Source: WHSW01 sp963846565 (GTDB lineage Bacteria > Actinomycetota > Thermoleophilia > Solirubrobacterales > 70-9). Taken from it: a stretch of 64,000 bases of DNA. The notes beneath the pieces are model-generated. The model was not told where the DNA came from and made no database searches. It worked only from the letters and a program-made list of their open reading frames with translations. The position numbers and the translations under genes are program-made. Location: positions 620,001-684,000 of the forward strand of contig CAWJWL010000005.1 of NCBI GenBank assembly GCA_963846565.1, in the 5' to 3' direction. This document shows positions 15,955 to 23,889 of this stretch, piece after piece; position 1 is the first letter of the stretch, and every line of letters starts with the position of its first letter.

Positions 15955-16725
15955 ATGGCGCGCCTGAAGGCGGCCAGCTTCGACGATCGGATGACGCTCG
16001 TCGAGCACCTCGACGAGCTACGCACCCGGATCATCTTCTCGCTCGGGGCGCTCGGCGTCGCGTTCGCGCTCTGCTTCTGGCAGAACGAGCTGCTGCTCGA
16101 GATCGCCAACGCGGCGCTGCCCGACGACACGCAGCCGGTCACGCTGAGCCCGACGGAGCCGTTCTTCACCACCGTCGAGGTTTCCGGCTACGGCGCCGCC
16201 ATCCTCGCGCTGCCGGTGATCCTCTACCAGGGCTACTCGTTCGTGCTGCCCGCGTTCTCGGACCACGAGCGACGGGTGATCTTCCCGTTCCTGCTCGCGA
16301 TCCCGGTGCTCTTCCTCGCCGGCGTCGCCTTCGCCTACTTCGTCGTGCTGCCGATCGCGGTCCAGTTCCTGCTCAACTTCAACGAGACCGAGTTCAACAT
16401 CCAGGTCCGGGCGCGGGAGTACTACGGCTTCTTCGGCCTGATGCTGCTCGGAATGGGGCTCCTGTTCCAGATACCGATCGTGATGCTCTCGCTGACCCGG
16501 CTCGAGATCGTCTCGGCGAACTGGTTCGCGGAGAACCGCCGCTACGCGATCTTCATCATCGCGGTGGTCTCGGCCGCGGCGCCCGGGGGCGATCCCGTCA
16601 GCATGCTCCTGATCATGGGCCCGCTGCTCGTCCTCTATGAGGGCAGCATCATCCTCGCCCGCCGTTTCGGTCACGCGGCGGAAGACAAGGTCGCGACCGA
16701 CGCCAGCCCCGGCGAGGCCGGGTAG
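15955..16725 (+). CDS. tatC: Sec-independent protein translocase TatC
   Basis: Receptor subunit of the Tat translocase, 256 residues with six membrane helices. The N-terminus contains TLVEHLDELRTRIIFSLGA, the cytosolic signal-peptide recognition stretch, with the E and R residues expected in TatC. Later blocks include YQGYSFVLPAFSDHERRV and FLAGVAFAYFVVLPIAVQFLLNF, the conserved FxxGxxFxYFxVLP pattern. The ATG lies 28 bases after tatA in an operon. Confidence 0.95.
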   Translation: MARLKAASFDDRMTLVEHLDELRTRIIFSLGALGVAFALCFWQNELLLEIANAALPDDTQPVTLSPTEPFFTTVEVSGYGAAILALPVILYQGYSFVLPAFSDHERRVIFPFLLAIPVLFLAGVAFAYFVVLPIAVQFLLNFNETEFNIQVRAREYYGFFGLMLLGMGLLFQIPIVMLSLTRLEIVSANWFAENRRYAIFIIAVVSAAAPGGDPVSMLLIMGPLLVLYEGSIILARRFGHAAEDKVATDASPGEAG

Positions 16726-16744
16726 GGCGAAACTCGCATTCCTC

Positions 16745-16750
16745 TAGCCT
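16745..16750 (+). promoter_or_regulatory. -10-like box TAGCCT for the TPR protein gene
   Basis: TAGCCT ends ten bases before the ATG at 16761. It shares the CTCTAGCCT context with the box at 9205. Confidence 0.4.
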
Positions 16751-16760
16751 CCCGCCCGCG

Positions 16761-17558
16761 ATGCTCTTCGATCTCCAGACCGGCCGCCGCAAGACCGTGG
16801 TCAAGGTCGTCTACTCGATCCTCGCCCTGCTCATGGGCGGCAGCCTGGTCCTCTTCGGGATCGGCTCCGACGCGCCCGGCGGGATCCTCGACGCGCTCGG
16901 CCTCGGCGGCGACGACCAGAGCTCGAACCCGCAGTACGAGCAGCAGATCGAAGACGCGCAGGCGACGCTCGAGACCGACCCCGAGAACCCGCAGGCCCTG
17001 CTCGAGCTGGTTCGCTACCACTACCTCTCGGCGACGTCGACCGGCGTCACGACCGATCCGGCCACTGGTCAGGTGTCGATCACTCCCGAGGCGCGCACGG
17101 AATTGGAGGACACGGTCGCGGCGTGGGAGCGCTACGCCGACCTGAAGCAGCCGAACCCCGACGTCGGTGCGGCCACGAACGCCGCGCAGGCATACCGACT
17201 GCTCAACGACGCAGGGGGCGCCGCCGGGGCGCAGCAGATCGTCGCCGAGGATCAGAAGACCTCGGCAGCCTACGGCCAGCTCGCCTTCTACCTGTACGCC
17301 GACTTCCAGTTCAAGCCTGGCGACGCGGCGGCGGAGAAGGCGGTGGCCGCCGCCGATCCCTCGCAGCGCAAGCAGATCGAGAAGAGCCTGGAATCCCTCG
17401 CCGAGCGCGCGCGCGAGGAGAAGAAGCGGATCGACAAGGAAGCCGAGCAGGGTGGCCCCGAGGCCGGCGGCACCGGGATCGACGATCCCTTCGGGGCGCT
17501 CGAGGGCGGCACGACCGACCCGGGCTTGGCCCCGCCCGCCCCCGCCCCCGGCGGGTAG
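16761..17558 (+). CDS. Membrane-anchored TPR-like protein
   Basis: Protein of 265 residues. One N-terminal membrane helix (VVKVVYSILALLMGGSLVLFGIG) follows a short cytoplasmic start, then a Gly-rich linker. A helical-repeat domain follows (NPQALLELVRYHYLSA ... NAAQAYRLLNDAGGAAGAQ ... YGQLAFYLYADFQFKPGDAAAEKAV), with TPR spacing. The C-terminus is a charged coiled-coil-like helix ending in a Pro/Gly-rich tail. Such single-helix TPR proteins often scaffold envelope complexes. Here it follows tatC, but no direct link is shown. The dehydrogenase gene starts 20 bases after the stop. Confidence 0.7.
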   Translation: MLFDLQTGRRKTVVKVVYSILALLMGGSLVLFGIGSDAPGGILDALGLGGDDQSSNPQYEQQIEDAQATLETDPENPQALLELVRYHYLSATSTGVTTDPATGQVSITPEARTELEDTVAAWERYADLKQPNPDVGAATNAAQAYRLLNDAGGAAGAQQIVAEDQKTSAAYGQLAFYLYADFQFKPGDAAAEKAVAAADPSQRKQIEKSLESLAERAREEKKRIDKEAEQGGPEAGGTGIDDPFGALEGGTTDPGLAPPAPAPGG

Positions 17559-17578
17559 CCGCACGCCGCGCCTGCGCC

Positions 17579-18535
17579 GTGGCGAAGCCGACGGTCCTGA
17601 TCGCGAGGGTCCTGTTGCCGGCGGGCCTCGACGTGCTCGCGGACGCGTTCGAGATCCGGACCGGCGGCCTCGACGTCACCCGCGAGCGGCTGCTCGAGCT
17701 GGCGCCGGGCGCGACCGCGATCATCGCCGACCCGACCGTGCCCGTCGACGGTGAGCTGTTGGACGCGGCCGGTGAGGGACTCGAGGTGGTCGCCAACTTC
17801 GCCGTCGGCTACGACAACGTCGATCTGGACGCCTGCCGCGAGCGCGACGTCGCTGTGACGAATACGCCTGGAGTGTTGACCAACGCCACCGCCGAGCTGG
17901 CCCTGGCGCTGACGCTCGCCGCGGCGCGGCGGACCGCAGAGCTCGAGCGCGAGCTTCGCGAGGGCCGCTGGACGGGCTGGGATCCCGGCGCCTACCTCGG
18001 CCGGGAGCTCAGCGGGGCAACGTTCGCCATCGTCGGGCTCGGCCGCATCGGCCGCCGCTACGCGGAGCTCGTGCGCCCGTTGGCCGGCCGCCTGCTCTAC
18101 GTCGCACGCTCGCCGAAGGCAGAGGCCGAGAGCGTACTCGGGGCCCAGCGGGTCGAGCTCGATGAAGCACTGGCCGGCGCGGACGTCCTGAGCCTGCACG
18201 CCCCAGGCGGTGCTGCGACCCGGCACCTGATCGGCCGCGAGCAGCTCGCGCGGATGAAGGCGACCGCGATCCTCGTCAACACCTCGCGCGGGACGCTCGT
18301 CGACTCCTCCGCGCTCGCAGCGGCGCTCCGCGAGGGCACGATCGCGGCTGCCGGGCTCGACGTCTACGAGGACGAACCGAGCGTTCCCACCGAGTTGCTC
18401 GACGCTCCGAACGCCGTGCTCCTTCCCCACATCGGCTCGGCGACGTACACCGCACGCGACGCGATGGCGACCACCGCCGCCCGCAACGTCCTCGCTGTCA
18501 TCGAGGGCCGCGAACCACCCGATCGCGTCGCCTAG
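17579..18535 (+). CDS. D-isomer-specific 2-hydroxyacid dehydrogenase (glyoxylate/hydroxypyruvate reductase-like)
   Basis: NAD(P)-dependent enzyme of 318 residues. The Rossmann nucleotide site is FAIVGLGRIGRRYAEL. The catalytic Arg is in VNTSRGTLVD, the Glu in AAGLDVYEDEP, and the His in LLPHIGSATYTAR. The substrate-loop sequence NFAVGYDNVDLDAC is standard for the family. Together these give a complete D-2-hydroxyacid dehydrogenase, closest in layout to glyoxylate reductases (GyaR). No ACT domain is present, which speaks against phosphoglycerate dehydrogenase. GTG at 17579 is chosen because the conserved KPTVLIARVLLP follows directly. Confidence 0.88.
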   Translation: MAKPTVLIARVLLPAGLDVLADAFEIRTGGLDVTRERLLELAPGATAIIADPTVPVDGELLDAAGEGLEVVANFAVGYDNVDLDACRERDVAVTNTPGVLTNATAELALALTLAAARRTAELERELREGRWTGWDPGAYLGRELSGATFAIVGLGRIGRRYAELVRPLAGRLLYVARSPKAEAESVLGAQRVELDEALAGADVLSLHAPGGAATRHLIGREQLARMKATAILVNTSRGTLVDSSALAAALREGTIAAAGLDVYEDEPSVPTELLDAPNAVLLPHIGSATYTARDAMATTAARNVLAVIEGREPPDRVA

Positions 18536-18552
18536 CTCAACGCGCCCATCGC

Positions 18553-18558
18553 TAGCAT
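18553..18558 (+). promoter_or_regulatory. -10 box TAGCAT of the tRNA-Lys gene
   Basis: TAGCAT ends eight bases before the mature 5' end of the tRNA, the position expected for a -10 box. It supports reading the same motif as a promoter element elsewhere in the window. Confidence 0.55.
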
Positions 18559-18566
18559 TCCGCGCC

Positions 18567-18639
18567 GGGCCGTTAGCTCAGCTGGTAGAGCAGGAGACTC
18601 TTAATCTCAAGGTCACAGGTTCGATCCCTGTACGGCCCA
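18567..18639 (+). tRNA. tRNA-Lys (CTT anticodon)
   Basis: Acceptor stem GGGCCGT (18567-18573) pairs with ACGGCCC (18632-18638), and the discriminator is A. The D-arm GCTCAGCTGGTAGAGC, anticodon loop CTCTTAA with CTT at 18600-18602, and T-arm ACAGGTTCGATCCCTGT are all regular. The 3' CCA is not encoded. Confidence 0.97.
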
Positions 18640-18651
18640 TCGCGCTCGCGA

Positions 18652-18657
18652 GATACT
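18652..18657 (+). promoter_or_regulatory. -10-like box GATACT before the first SnoaL-like gene
   Basis: GATACT ends nine bases before the ATG. The same context, GCGAGATACT then GGGCGATGTCG, recurs before the third gene of the array, so promoter and gene appear to have been duplicated together. Confidence 0.4.
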
Positions 18658-18666
18658 CCGTGGGCG

Positions 18667-18996
18667 ATGTCGGAGCAGAACGCGGAGATCGTTCGGCGGG
18701 TCTTCGAGGCAGTAGCCCGCCGTGACGGGGAGAGGGTTCTGTCCCTCTATGACCGTGACGTCGAGATCGACTCGACGTGGGAGAACCTCGATGGCACTCT
18801 CGAGGAGCTGATCGTCGCGGGCAAGGACGACGTGGTCCCCATCGTCACGACATCTGGGAGGGCGCGGGCGAGCGGGATCGAGATCGAGTGGAAGCACCAC
18901 GCGGGTATCTGGACCGTCCGCGACGCAAAGGTCGTTCGCGTGCTCTGGTATCCGACTCGCGCCGAGGCCCTCGAAGCCGCCGGGCTCAGCGAGTAG
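18667..18996 (+). CDS. SnoaL/NTF2-like protein, array member 1 (short)
   Basis: Protein of 109 residues starting SEQNAEIVRRVFEAVARRDGERVLSLYDRDVEID, the usual opening of SnoaL-like ketosteroid-isomerase-fold proteins. It ends YPTRAEALEAAGLSE. At 109 residues it is shorter than its neighbours (131-144). The missing part is the middle section (YRGHAGVQHFFRAW in member 2), so an internal deletion is probable. Catalytic activity cannot be assigned; many such proteins are small-molecule binding pockets. The next gene starts four bases after the stop. Confidence 0.75.
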   Translation: MSEQNAEIVRRVFEAVARRDGERVLSLYDRDVEIDSTWENLDGTLEELIVAGKDDVVPIVTTSGRARASGIEIEWKHHAGIWTVRDAKVVRVLWYPTRAEALEAAGLSE

Positions 18997-18999
18997 GCG

Positions 19000-19395
19000 A
19001 TGTCGCGGGAGAACGTGGAGATCGTGAGGCGGCTGTTCGACCGTTGGGGTACGGAGGACTGGAGGGAGATCATCGCCGAGGACGTGGTGTGGGACGCCTC
19101 GGCCGTCAGCCTTGCCGGGGTGGCCGGGGTCTATCGAGGCCATGCGGGTGTCCAACACTTCTTTCGCGCTTGGTTGGGACCGTGGGACGCTCCAACCGTC
19201 GAGTTGATCGAAGCAGCGGACGCGGGCGACTCCGTTTTCATCGCCATGCGGTGGCGCGCTCGCGGACAGACCAGCGGTGCGGAGGTCCAGCAAGACTTCT
19301 ACGGGGTCTACGACCTCCGCGATCGGATGATCGTCGGATTCCGCCAACATGACACCCGCAAGGAAGCCCTCGAAGCCGCCGGGCTGAGCGAGTAG
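19000..19395 (+). CDS. SnoaL/NTF2-like protein, array member 2
   Basis: Protein of 131 residues with the full SnoaL-like layout: helix SRENVEIVRRLFDRWG, strand EDVVWDASAV, turn YRGHAGVQHFFRAW, and strands ending in YDLRDRMIVGFRQHDTRKEALEAAGLSE. The last 11 residues match members 1 and 3 almost exactly, and so does the DNA across the junction. No clear catalytic Asp/His pair can be assigned. Its function is unknown, and the surroundings give only the array itself. Confidence 0.85.
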   Translation: MSRENVEIVRRLFDRWGTEDWREIIAEDVVWDASAVSLAGVAGVYRGHAGVQHFFRAWLGPWDAPTVELIEAADAGDSVFIAMRWRARGQTSGAEVQQDFYGVYDLRDRMIVGFRQHDTRKEALEAAGLSE

Positions 19396-19418
19396 GCGAT
19401 GCTTCCTCGATCACGCGA

Positions 19419-19424
19419 GATACT
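19419..19424 (+). promoter_or_regulatory. -10-like box GATACT before array member 3
   Basis: GATACT ends nine bases before the ATG at 19434, in the same sequence context and spacing as the box at 18652. Confidence 0.4.
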
Positions 19425-19433
19425 GAGCGGGCG

Positions 19434-19868
19434 ATGTCGAAGGAGAACGTGGAGATCGTGCGAGCGGTGCTGGCCGCGCCCGGCGTCGATCTCGCCGGTG
19501 CCCTTCGAAGCGATGAGCAGTTCGACGCATTCAGAGTGTCGGCCCAGTCGATGCTCTCCGAGCACCTCGAGTGCTACGCGAGCGTGCTGGGAACGCAGGA
19601 ACGGTACGAGGGGATCGACGGCCTGCGAACGCTCTGGATCACGTGGGTGGAGCCGTGGACGAGCTACCGAACGGAGATCGAAGACCTGATCGAGCTGGAT
19701 GACCGAGTGCTCGCCCTTGTGCGCGACTACGGCAGACGGGACGAACTGACGGCCGAGGTAACCCTGATCGGGGCCTCGATGTGGACCTTCGACGGCGGGA
19801 AGATCAAGTCAGCCACGTTCTACGCCGACCGAAAGGAAGCTCTCGAAGCCGCCGGGCTGTCGGAGTAG
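19434..19868 (+). CDS. SnoaL/NTF2-like protein, array member 3
   Basis: Protein of 144 residues beginning SKENVEIVRAVLAAPG and ending ADRKEALEAAGLSE. The central part (LECYASVLGTQERYEGIDGLRTLWITWVEPW, here abbreviated) differs strongly from its neighbours, while both ends are conserved. This indicates duplication followed by divergence of the pocket. It has its own GATACT box upstream and is followed after three bases by member 4. Confidence 0.85.
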   Translation: MSKENVEIVRAVLAAPGVDLAGALRSDEQFDAFRVSAQSMLSEHLECYASVLGTQERYEGIDGLRTLWITWVEPWTSYRTEIEDLIELDDRVLALVRDYGRRDELTAEVTLIGASMWTFDGGKIKSATFYADRKEALEAAGLSE

Positions 19869-19871
19869 GCG

Positions 19872-20270
19872 ATGTCGCAGGAGACCGTGGATCTTGCCCG
19901 CCGGACCTTCGACGCCATCGGTCGCCAGGACCTCGACGCCTTCCTGGGCTTCATGGACCCTGCGGTCGTCGCGGTTCCGCGAACCGTCGCGGTGGAGGGA
20001 AGTGAGCTCCGCGGTCACGACGGCATCCGTACGTGGTGGCAGAGCATCTTCGGTGCCTTTCCCGACTTCGACGCCGAGGTCATCGGCATCAGCGATGTCG
20101 GCGACTCGACGATCAGCCACGTACGAGTGCACGGTCGAGGCGAGGGGAGCGCCACGCCTTTCGAGGAGACGCTGTGGGTCGTTTACGGATTTCGTGATGG
20201 GAAGGTCAGCCGGTGGCAAACGCTCCGCAGCGAAGGCGAAGCCCTCGAAGCCGCCGAAGCAGACCGATGA
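19872..20270 (+). CDS. SnoaL/NTF2-like protein, array member 4
   Basis: Protein of 132 residues. It opens SQETVDLARRTFDAIGRQDLDAFLGFMDPAV and has the regular SnoaL-like core (LRGHDGIRTWWQSIFGAFPDF, then VRVHGRGEGSATPFEETLW). The C-terminus, GEALEAAEADR, has lost the AGLSE ending of the other members. It closes the array. About 155 bases without a recognisable gene follow before the end of the convergent secreted protein. Confidence 0.85.
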   Translation: MSQETVDLARRTFDAIGRQDLDAFLGFMDPAVVAVPRTVAVEGSELRGHDGIRTWWQSIFGAFPDFDAEVIGISDVGDSTISHVRVHGRGEGSATPFEETLWVVYGFRDGKVSRWQTLRSEGEALEAAEADR

Positions 20271-20425
20271 GCCGAGCGCGCCTACGGCAGGCAGGACGGC
20301 GGCGGCGGCCAGGACGTCGGCTCTGTGACGGGGCGCGTTCGACGGTCCGGCGAGTGGGGTGCCCGTGTCCGACCATCGTGTCGAGGGTCGAGAGCAGCGC
20401 GCGCGAGGGTTGGTGGCGGGCGAGG

Positions 20426-21511
20426 TCAGCGAGGTGCCGGACTCGGCGGGGGAGTACGGATCGTGCGGCGGCGCGGAGGATCGCGCGGACGCCGCGGTCC
20501 CGAAGGTCTCGTGGTCGACTCGAGCGAGTAGGCGCCGATCGGCTCCGAGGAAACCGTCGCGACCGCGCGGGCGTCGCCGGTTGCCGCGTCGAGCGTGGCG
20601 AGGGGGCCGTCGCCGAGGACTCCCATTACGAGCCCCGCGCCGGGGAAGAGACGATCGAAGGTTGCGGCATACGACGCCTGCAGACTGGGGCCGGCGTCCT
20701 CACCCGTGAATCCCTCATAGACGCCGCGCATGGTCATGAAGCCGAGGCTGTCGTAGGTGCCTGGGCGGACCAACGGCAGGTTGAATCCGTCGGAGAGGGC
20801 CGCGTCGCCGTTCAGCAGGTCGTCGAGGAGGAAGGGGTGGATCGCGGCGACCGCGCGGTACCCGTGGGCTCGGATGTCGCCCGCGAGCTCGGCGTAGCCG
20901 CGGCCGGCGAGGCACTGCGCCGCGGGGTCGGCGTTACGGCGAAACATCTGGATGAGCGCGGCGGGGTCCTGGCGCACGCGTGAGATCGTCGCGGTGTCGG
21001 CGATCGACGACTCGAGGTCGATCAGGATGCCCTTCGCCCTCACCCGCTTGCGGTTGGCCCAGCGGTAGAACGTCTCCACGGCGCGGCGGGTGATCGCAAG
21101 GCTCGTTTCGCTGGCCCAATAGCCCTCGGCGTAGGGGACGACGATCCAGGCGATGATCGGGACGCCGTGCTCGCGGGCGCCGCGGATGATCGGCCACATG
21201 TCGTCGTGCCGGTTCATCCCTGCCGGGACCGGCCCGAAGTCACGCTCGTAGCGCAGGTGCACGGTGAGCGCCGCCCTCGTCCGCCTGAGCAGGCGCCACA
21301 TCCGGGGCGTGTACGCGGCGAGGTCGCGGTGGTCGGTCCAGTACCGCTCGGCGGTGCGCGAGAAGTCCGCGGCCTGCGGCTCGACGAAGTGCTCGCCCGC
21401 CGCGAACTCGATCCGGTTGGCGCCGGCGCTCGGCGCGAGGGCGAGCAGCAGCGCGACACAAGCGAGAATGACCTTGACGGCTATGTCCGGCATGGTTCGC
21501 GCAGTATCCAC
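20426..21511 (-). CDS. Secreted protein with glycoside-hydrolase-like TIM-barrel features
   Basis: Protein of 361 residues with a signal peptide (VKVILACVALLLALAPSAGA). The mature part alternates strands and helices as in a TIM barrel: ALTVHLRYERDFGPVPAGMN, GVPIIAWIVVPYAEGYWASE, RAKGILIDLESS, YRAVAAIHPFLLDDLL and DSLGFMTMRGVYEGF. GILIDLES offers a Glu at the end of a strand, as in retaining glycosidases, but no family is recognised. The last 30 or so residues are Arg/Pro-rich and look out of frame, so the true C-terminus may differ. The start could be the ATG at 21511 or a later ATG in the same frame. Confidence 0.6.
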   Translation of the reverse strand: MDTARTMPDIAVKVILACVALLLALAPSAGANRIEFAAGEHFVEPQAADFSRTAERYWTDHRDLAAYTPRMWRLLRRTRAALTVHLRYERDFGPVPAGMNRHDDMWPIIRGAREHGVPIIAWIVVPYAEGYWASETSLAITRRAVETFYRWANRKRVRAKGILIDLESSIADTATISRVRQDPAALIQMFRRNADPAAQCLAGRGYAELAGDIRAHGYRAVAAIHPFLLDDLLNGDAALSDGFNLPLVRPGTYDSLGFMTMRGVYEGFTGEDAGPSLQASYAATFDRLFPGAGLVMGVLGDGPLATLDAATGDARAVATVSSEPIGAYSLESTTRPSGPRRPRDPPRRRTIRTPPPSPAPR

Positions 21512-21603
21512 GCTCGGCGTCGCGAACGCGCCACCATGATCCGGAGGTACCTCCTTTCAGGGGCCGCCGTTGCAACGGTCACGCCTGGCCTCTACTCCAT
21601 TTC

Positions 21604-21612
21604 GGGGAGGAG
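21604..21612 (+). promoter_or_regulatory. Shine-Dalgarno sequence deciding a hydrolase start
   Basis: GGGGAGGAG lies four bases before GTG 21617. It is the clearest ribosome binding site in this region and favours GTG 21617 over the upstream ATG at 21536. Confidence 0.55.
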
Positions 21613-21616
21613 TAAT

Positions 21617-22442
21617 GTGGTGCCTGTGGAGGTGCGGGAGGTCGCAGGGTGGCAGGTCGTCGAGAACGATCCGGCGCAGGAGCAGCACCGCGTGCTGCTC
21701 GCTCCCGGCCTCTTCTGCTCCGCCGCCTTCTTCGGCGAGATGCTCGACGAGGGCACGCTCGACACGGCCGGGATCAAGGCGCTGGCGACCACGCCGCCCG
21801 GCTTCGGTGGCAATCCCGTGCCGGACGGCTTCGACTTCTCGATCGAGAGCTACGCGGAGCTCTACGAGAGCTTCGCCGCCGAGCAGTCGATCGACCTGAT
21901 CGTCGGCCACTCCTTCAGCGCCAACGTCTGCATCGAGATCGGCGCGCGCGGGCAACTTCAAGGGCCCGCTGATGCTGCTCTCGCCGTCGCTTCAAGCGGA
22001 GGACGAGGAGGAGGACCTGCAGCAGCTCTACGAGACCGGCAAGACGCCCGTCGTCGGCAGCCTGATCTGGCTCTGGCTCCCGACCAGCTTCGAGAAGAGC
22101 TTCAAGGGCAAGCTGCCCGACGAGCACTACGACGAACTGATCGGGGAGATGAAGAAGAACCCCCGGCACGCCTCGCGCATGCAGGTCGACGCGTTCTTCG
22201 AGCACGTGAGCAAGTACGGGAGCCTGGCGGAGCGGCTCGCCGCCGTCGGGAATCAGACCTGGCTGGTACGCGGTGACAGCGACCCGATTCAGGACACCGC
22301 GGAGGAGATCGCGACCGTGGAGGGCGGTGCCAACGTCACCCGCAAGACCGTCGCGGACGCGCAGCACTTCTCGATCACGGACAACCCCGCTGCCGTCAAC
22401 AAGCTGATCGTCGAAATGCTGAACGAAAGGGACCCCGGATGA
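21617..22442 (+). pseudogene. Alpha/beta-hydrolase-fold protein, frameshifted
   Basis: The start GTG 21617 is set by GGGGAGGAG four bases upstream. The first part has the alpha/beta hydrolase pattern: VLLAPGLFCSAAFFGEML, TTPPGFGG, and a nucleophile elbow, LIVGHSFSANV, with Ser in GHSFS. The frame is lost at about 21941-21951 (GGCGCGCGCGGGC). It resumes one frame later with NFKGPLMLLSPSLQ and continues to QTWLVRGDSDPIQD and the catalytic His in DAQHFSITDNP. Removing one base gives 274 residues. It overlaps the next membrane-protein gene by four bases. The substrate is unknown. Confidence 0.75.
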
Positions 22443-23005
22443 ACAATCCGTTCGTCGGTTTCGCACCGTGGATCATCTTCTGGGTCGTCGCCTCGCCGTC
22501 GACCTGGGAGTACGCGACCCTCGGCGCGCTGATCGCCGCCGTCATCCTCGCGATTCCGGACGCAGAGAAGCGCAGCCTGAAGTTGCTCGACGTGACGACG
22601 ATCGCCTTCTTCGCCTTCTTCTCGGTGCTCGCGATCTTCCTCGACCCGGCCGATCTCGACTGGCTCGAGGACTACTCGCAGGCGATCTCGAGCGGGGTCC
22701 TCGCCGTGATCGTGCTCGGCTCGCTCGCCTACGTCCCGTTCACCGAGCAGTACGCGCGCGAGACGACGCCGCGCGAGGTCTGGGACCGCCCGGAGTTCAA
22801 GCACGTCAACCGCCAGCTGACCCTGGTCTGGGGGCTCGTCTTCCTCGCCTCCGCGGTCTGCGGACTGATCGCGCAGGGGGCGGACTCCGCCTCGACCCGC
22901 GACTGGTTCAACTGGATCATCCCGATCATCCTCATCGTGGGGGCGTTCAAGTACACGGCCAAGGTCGCCGGTGAGCGGCGCGAGGAGGCGGCGGCAAATG
23001 CCTGA
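22439..23005 (+). CDS. Integral membrane protein of unknown function
   Basis: Protein of 188 residues with about six membrane helices, starting FVGFAPWIIFWVVASPSTWEYATLGALIAAVIL. Between helices it has basic, amphipathic loops (PDAEKRSLKLLD and REVWDRPEFKHVNRQLTLVWG). The layout resembles small intracellular-septation or DUF3159-like proteins, but I do not assign a family. It overlaps the upstream hydrolase by four bases and the next gene by eight, so all three are likely co-transcribed. Confidence 0.75.
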   Translation: MNNPFVGFAPWIIFWVVASPSTWEYATLGALIAAVILAIPDAEKRSLKLLDVTTIAFFAFFSVLAIFLDPADLDWLEDYSQAISSGVLAVIVLGSLAYVPFTEQYARETTPREVWDRPEFKHVNRQLTLVWGLVFLASAVCGLIAQGADSASTRDWFNWIIPIILIVGAFKYTAKVAGERREEAAANA

Positions 23006-23444
23006 TGTGAACGGCTCCGCTGAGGACCAGGAGGCCGTGGGCGGCGTGATGATGAAGGTCGTCGGGGCGTTCAAGAGCCTCGACGCCAGCGGAATCGAGG
23101 ACGCCTACAGCGACGACGCCGATTGGACGAACGCCTTCGGCACGTCGAAGAAGGGCGCGGGCGAGATCGCCGAGTACCTGGAGCGGCTCTTCGCCGACGA
23201 GCACTTCGGCGCGGGCAAGCCGGTCGGACCGCCGCAGGCGCAGATTCGCTTCGTCACCGAGGACGTCTGCGTCGTCAAGACCTACATCGAGCGCGAGGGT
23301 CAGGAGACGTCGGGAGGCGAGAAGCTGGCCGTCCGGCACAACCACTCGCTGAAGGTGCTCCGCCGCGAGGAAGACGGCTGGAAGATCGTCTCGGACATCT
23401 ACATGGATGCGCGCCAGGACGAGACCTTCGCCGGCGGTGGCTGA
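22998..23444 (+). CDS. SgcJ/SnoaL-like (NTF2-fold) protein
   Basis: Protein of 148 residues with the NTF2-like layout: AVGGVMMKVVGAFKSLDASGIEDAYSDDADW, then the turn KKGAGEIAEYLERLF, and strands ending in LKVLRREEDGWKIVSDIYMDAR. The ending VLRREEDGWKIV is typical of the SgcJ/EcaC and DUF4440 groups. It is only distantly like the array 3 kb upstream and lacks the EALEAAGLSE tail. ATG at 22998 is chosen over the GTG at 22971 because the conserved part starts just after it and the overlap is shorter. Confidence 0.75.
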   Translation: MPDVNGSAEDQEAVGGVMMKVVGAFKSLDASGIEDAYSDDADWTNAFGTSKKGAGEIAEYLERLFADEHFGAGKPVGPPQAQIRFVTEDVCVVKTYIEREGQETSGGEKLAVRHNHSLKVLRREEDGWKIVSDIYMDARQDETFAGGG

Positions 23445-23514
23445 ACTCTCGACAGACCGGGACGGCAACCCCTGGTTGATCCAGGAAGTGACCGAGCGCT
23501 CCAGACGGGACGGC

Positions 23515-23520
23515 TAAGCT
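23515..23520 (+). promoter_or_regulatory. -10-like box TAAGCT for the VOC protein gene
   Basis: TAAGCT ends six bases before GTG 23527, with no Shine-Dalgarno sequence. Confidence 0.45.
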
Positions 23521-23526
23521 GGCGCC

Positions 23527-23889
23527 GTGATCGACCACCTCGGCATCGGCGTCTCAGACCTCGGGCGATCGCGGGCGTTCTACGAACGCGCGCTGGTGCC
23601 GCTCGGGATCGAGGTGATCATGCAGGTGCCGGGCGCGCTCGGTATGGGCAAGGACCGTAAGCCGTTCTTCTGGCTGCGAGCGCAGGAGCCGGTCGCCCCG
23701 GTCCACGTCGCCTTCGAGGCCGCCGACCGCGCGACGGTCGAGGCCTTCTACGCTGCCGGGCTCGCCGCCGGCGGGAGCGACAATGGCGGACCGGGCCTGC
23801 GCGAGATCTACCACCCGAACTACTACGGGGCCTTCATCCTCGACCCCGACGGTCACAACGTCGAGGCCGTCAGCCACCGGCCGGACTAA
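23527..23889 (+). CDS. VOC (glyoxalase/bleomycin resistance) family protein
   Basis: Single-domain vicinal-oxygen-chelate protein of 120 residues. It starts MIDHLGIGVSDLGRSRAFYE, which supplies the first metal-ligand His, and ends with YGAFILDPDGHNVEAV, the usual VOC closing strand with a Glu ligand. The two beta-alpha-beta-beta-beta modules are both present. The metal and substrate are unknown. It is convergent with the histidine kinase, and the coding ends overlap by four bases. Confidence 0.88.
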   Translation: MIDHLGIGVSDLGRSRAFYERALVPLGIEVIMQVPGALGMGKDRKPFFWLRAQEPVAPVHVAFEAADRATVEAFYAAGLAAGGSDNGGPGLREIYHPNYYGAFILDPDGHNVEAVSHRPD

